A stretch of 64,000 nt of DNA from Sandaracinus sp964481145 (GTDB lineage: Bacteria; Myxococcota_A; Polyangia; Polyangiales; Sandaracinaceae): the NCBI GenBank assembly GCA_964481145.1, contig CAYZTA010000026.1, positions 7,260 to 71,259 on the forward strand, given 5' to 3'. The position numbers were made by a program, and so were the translations under genes. Shown here piece by piece: positions 62,519-64,000 of the stretch (positions within the stretch are counted from its first letter, which is position 1; the number at the start of each line of letters is the position of its first letter). The notes below the pieces were generated by a model. That model searched no databases. It was not told the origin of the DNA and was given only the letters and a program-made list of their open reading frames with translations.

Positions 62519-63823
62519 ATGTCGGTCCGACTCGCACTCGCATCGCTCGTTGCCCTCTTTGCGCTCCCGTCCATCGCACTCGCCCAGCGTGTCGAAATCC
62601 GGGTCGAGACACCTCCACCGCCGACAGTGGTATTGATTCCGTCCGCGCCGCCATCGATTCCACCAATCCCACCGATTCCACCAATCCCATCGGAACCGGG
62701 GCCATCCCCAGCCGCCGCTTCCGATCACGAACCCGGCTCGACCTCGATCCCGGCCCGGCTCGCTGGTGAGCTCCTCTTTGGCTTTACTCACATGGACCCC
62801 GCCGTCGATGGCGGATCCTTCGGCCTGGGCCTCCACGCCGAGGTGGCCCCGCTGCGATGGCTCGCACTCGGCGTGCGCGGCGGTTGGTCGACCAGGCAGG
62901 ACCCCGGAATCGATCTCGACCTCGACGGTCGTGACGATGTCGAGGATGGGAGTCCGATCAATCTCCTCACGATCACCGCGGGGCCCCGCTTCCGCCTCTC
63001 TACCGGCGAGAGCTCGCATGATGCGTTCGTCATCGAGCTCGGCGCCGGGTACGCCAGCGTCCTCGACGGGCTGCGTCCGAGCGGCGCGATGCTCGAGCTC
63101 GCGCTCTCGCGCTGGGGAGATGCAGGCGGAGTCGGCGGTGGTCCCGTCGTGCGCCTCCAACAAGGCCTCGGTGATGCTGGCTCGCTCACCACGGTGCTCG
63201 TGGGGGTGCAGGGCGGAATCAATGGCACATCGAGCGAGCCGACCGGACGGAGCAGCTTCCGCTACACGTTCGGCGGGGACGTCGCGATGGGTGGAGGTTT
63301 CCTCGAGCAAGGCCTCGTCTCGCACGGATTTGCGATCCAACTCGGCATGAGCATGGGCTTGCCGCTCGCGGATGTCATCGAGCCGCGGGTGCGCTTCGAC
63401 TTTGGCCATCGCATGGCCGGCGAGGAGCGTGACGGCCTCGAAACCTATGCGGCGAGCGGTGGCCTGAGATTGCTGCTCGATCCGTGGATCCCACTCTATG
63501 TCGAAGCCGGCGCTGGATGGGCGTTCCGATTCGGAACCCGCGCCGCAGAGATACCAGGCGGCGCGTTCCTCGATGTCGGTGCAGGCGCGAGGTTTCAGGA
63601 CTGCGAAGGAAGTCAAATCGCAGTCACCCTGGGCGTGCGAGGTCGGATCGGCCTCGAGGCAGCGGATGCACTCACGGCGATTTACGGAACCATCGGCGTC
63701 GAGTACGACGCGCTTCCCCCTGCGATGCGCCCACGCTGTGTCCCAGCGCCGCCCGCGCCAGCGCCAAGAGCTGACCTGAAACTTACGGCCACGGTCCATG
63801 AACAGGGCTGTTTGTCAGGCTGA
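62519..63823 (+). CDS. Outer-membrane beta-barrel protein
   Basis: The 434-residue product has a signal peptide (LALASLVALFALPSIALAQ), a Pro-rich linker with repeated IPPIP, and a body of amphipathic strands such as FGLGLHAEVAPLRWLALGVRGGW, HDAFVIELGAGYASVLDG and LRLLLDPWIPLYVEAGAGWAF; an insert LDLDLDGRDDVEDG is Asp-rich. A C-terminal Cys/Pro-rich extension (RPRCVPAPPAPAPRA) follows the barrel. It is a surface protein of unknown role and lies at the right edge of the window. Confidence 0.7.
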   Translation: MSVRLALASLVALFALPSIALAQRVEIRVETPPPPTVVLIPSAPPSIPPIPPIPPIPSEPGPSPAAASDHEPGSTSIPARLAGELLFGFTHMDPAVDGGSFGLGLHAEVAPLRWLALGVRGGWSTRQDPGIDLDLDGRDDVEDGSPINLLTITAGPRFRLSTGESSHDAFVIELGAGYASVLDGLRPSGAMLELALSRWGDAGGVGGGPVVRLQQGLGDAGSLTTVLVGVQGGINGTSSEPTGRSSFRYTFGGDVAMGGGFLEQGLVSHGFAIQLGMSMGLPLADVIEPRVRFDFGHRMAGEERDGLETYAASGGLRLLLDPWIPLYVEAGAGWAFRFGTRAAEIPGGAFLDVGAGARFQDCEGSQIAVTLGVRGRIGLEAADALTAIYGTIGVEYDALPPAMRPRCVPAPPAPAPRADLKLTATVHEQGCLSG

Positions 63824-64000
63824 AGGGTGTGGTCGGTGCAGTCCTTGGAGGCTTTCGCGGAGGTCATGCCGTTCTCACGAAGCACCAGTGAACAATGGGG
63901 CATAACTTCCGAAACCACGCCTCACGCCTTTTATCGCCGATCCCATTCGAGGTTTCACCCTTGAATGATCCGCACAGCGCGGGCGGGGGCGAGACTAACC
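63824..64000. other. Right edge, no supported gene
   Basis: No gene can be called in the last 177 bp; a gene may begin beyond the window. Confidence 0.4.

Overview
This window looks like a chromosomal segment of a large-genome, high-GC Myxococcota bacterium of the Polyangiales/Sandaracinaceae kind. The reasons are the strong GC bias, many secreted lipoproteins and outer-membrane beta-barrels of unknown role, ECF-like sigma factors paired with membrane-anchored TPR proteins, DUF1592/DUF1552 and DUF1501 protein pairs, an FHA-domain protein and a regulatory PTS operon (HprK, RapZ, HPr, enzyme I). This placement is inferred from gene content, not from a marker gene. A run of exactly 100 N at 13189-13288, inside a tandem repeat, shows a draft assembly. 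No rRNA, tRNA or CRISPR array was seen.

Layout. 1-1000: debris, with an IS66 transposase fragment and the tail of a possible polymorphic toxin. 1020-4083: DUF1592-type lipoprotein plus Tat-exported DUF1552 protein. 4351-8104: peptidoglycan-binding protein, then cassette A (membrane protein, barrel-like secreted protein, sigma factor, FecR/TPR protein). 8105-13410: a decayed zone with a Cys-rich fragment, a small unknown gene, a broken Cys-rich secreted protein gene, two tandem YD-repeat lipoproteins sharing an almost identical 266-bp 5' module, an alpha/beta hydrolase, a gene fragment and a 43-bp tandem repeat. 13411-21668: helical protein, small membrane protein, fatty-acid desaturase, proline iminopeptidase, an FHA/zinc-ribbon/transglutaminase fusion and a three-gene glycan operon. 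21684-21998: a MITE-like element and a partial relative. 22066-24504: large lipoprotein.

24537-29277: cassettes B and C repeat the order barrel protein, sigma factor, TPR anti-sigma-like protein. The sigma gene of B carries a 1-base frameshift and the barrel gene of C has lost its 5' end. 29287-30068: two small paralogous lipoproteins. 30094-32120: two ferritin-like proteins. 32308-33927: FadL-type channel. 34115-36379: salicylyl-CoA 5-hydroxylase-type fusion protein. 36432-42110: RND efflux system with divergent TolC-like gene. 42199-44425: EgtB and EgtD, the core of ergothioneine synthesis.

44521-52070: panB and panC separated by a GC-rich DUF1549-like/DUF1501 pair and an IgGFc-binding-type lipoprotein. 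52080-54199: lipoprotein, secreted protein and hydrolase. 54433-56280: beta-propeller-like lipoprotein with two haem motifs. 56321-60321: hprK-rapZ-HPr-ptsI, a regulatory PTS without a sugar transporter. 60683-63823: lipoprotein, SDR fragment and an outer-membrane barrel protein.

The best candidate for an undescribed system is the thrice-repeated cell-envelope signalling cassette (A, B, C). It pairs a secreted barrel-like protein with a sigma factor and a single-pass TPR protein, in constant order, with two of the three copies apparently damaged.
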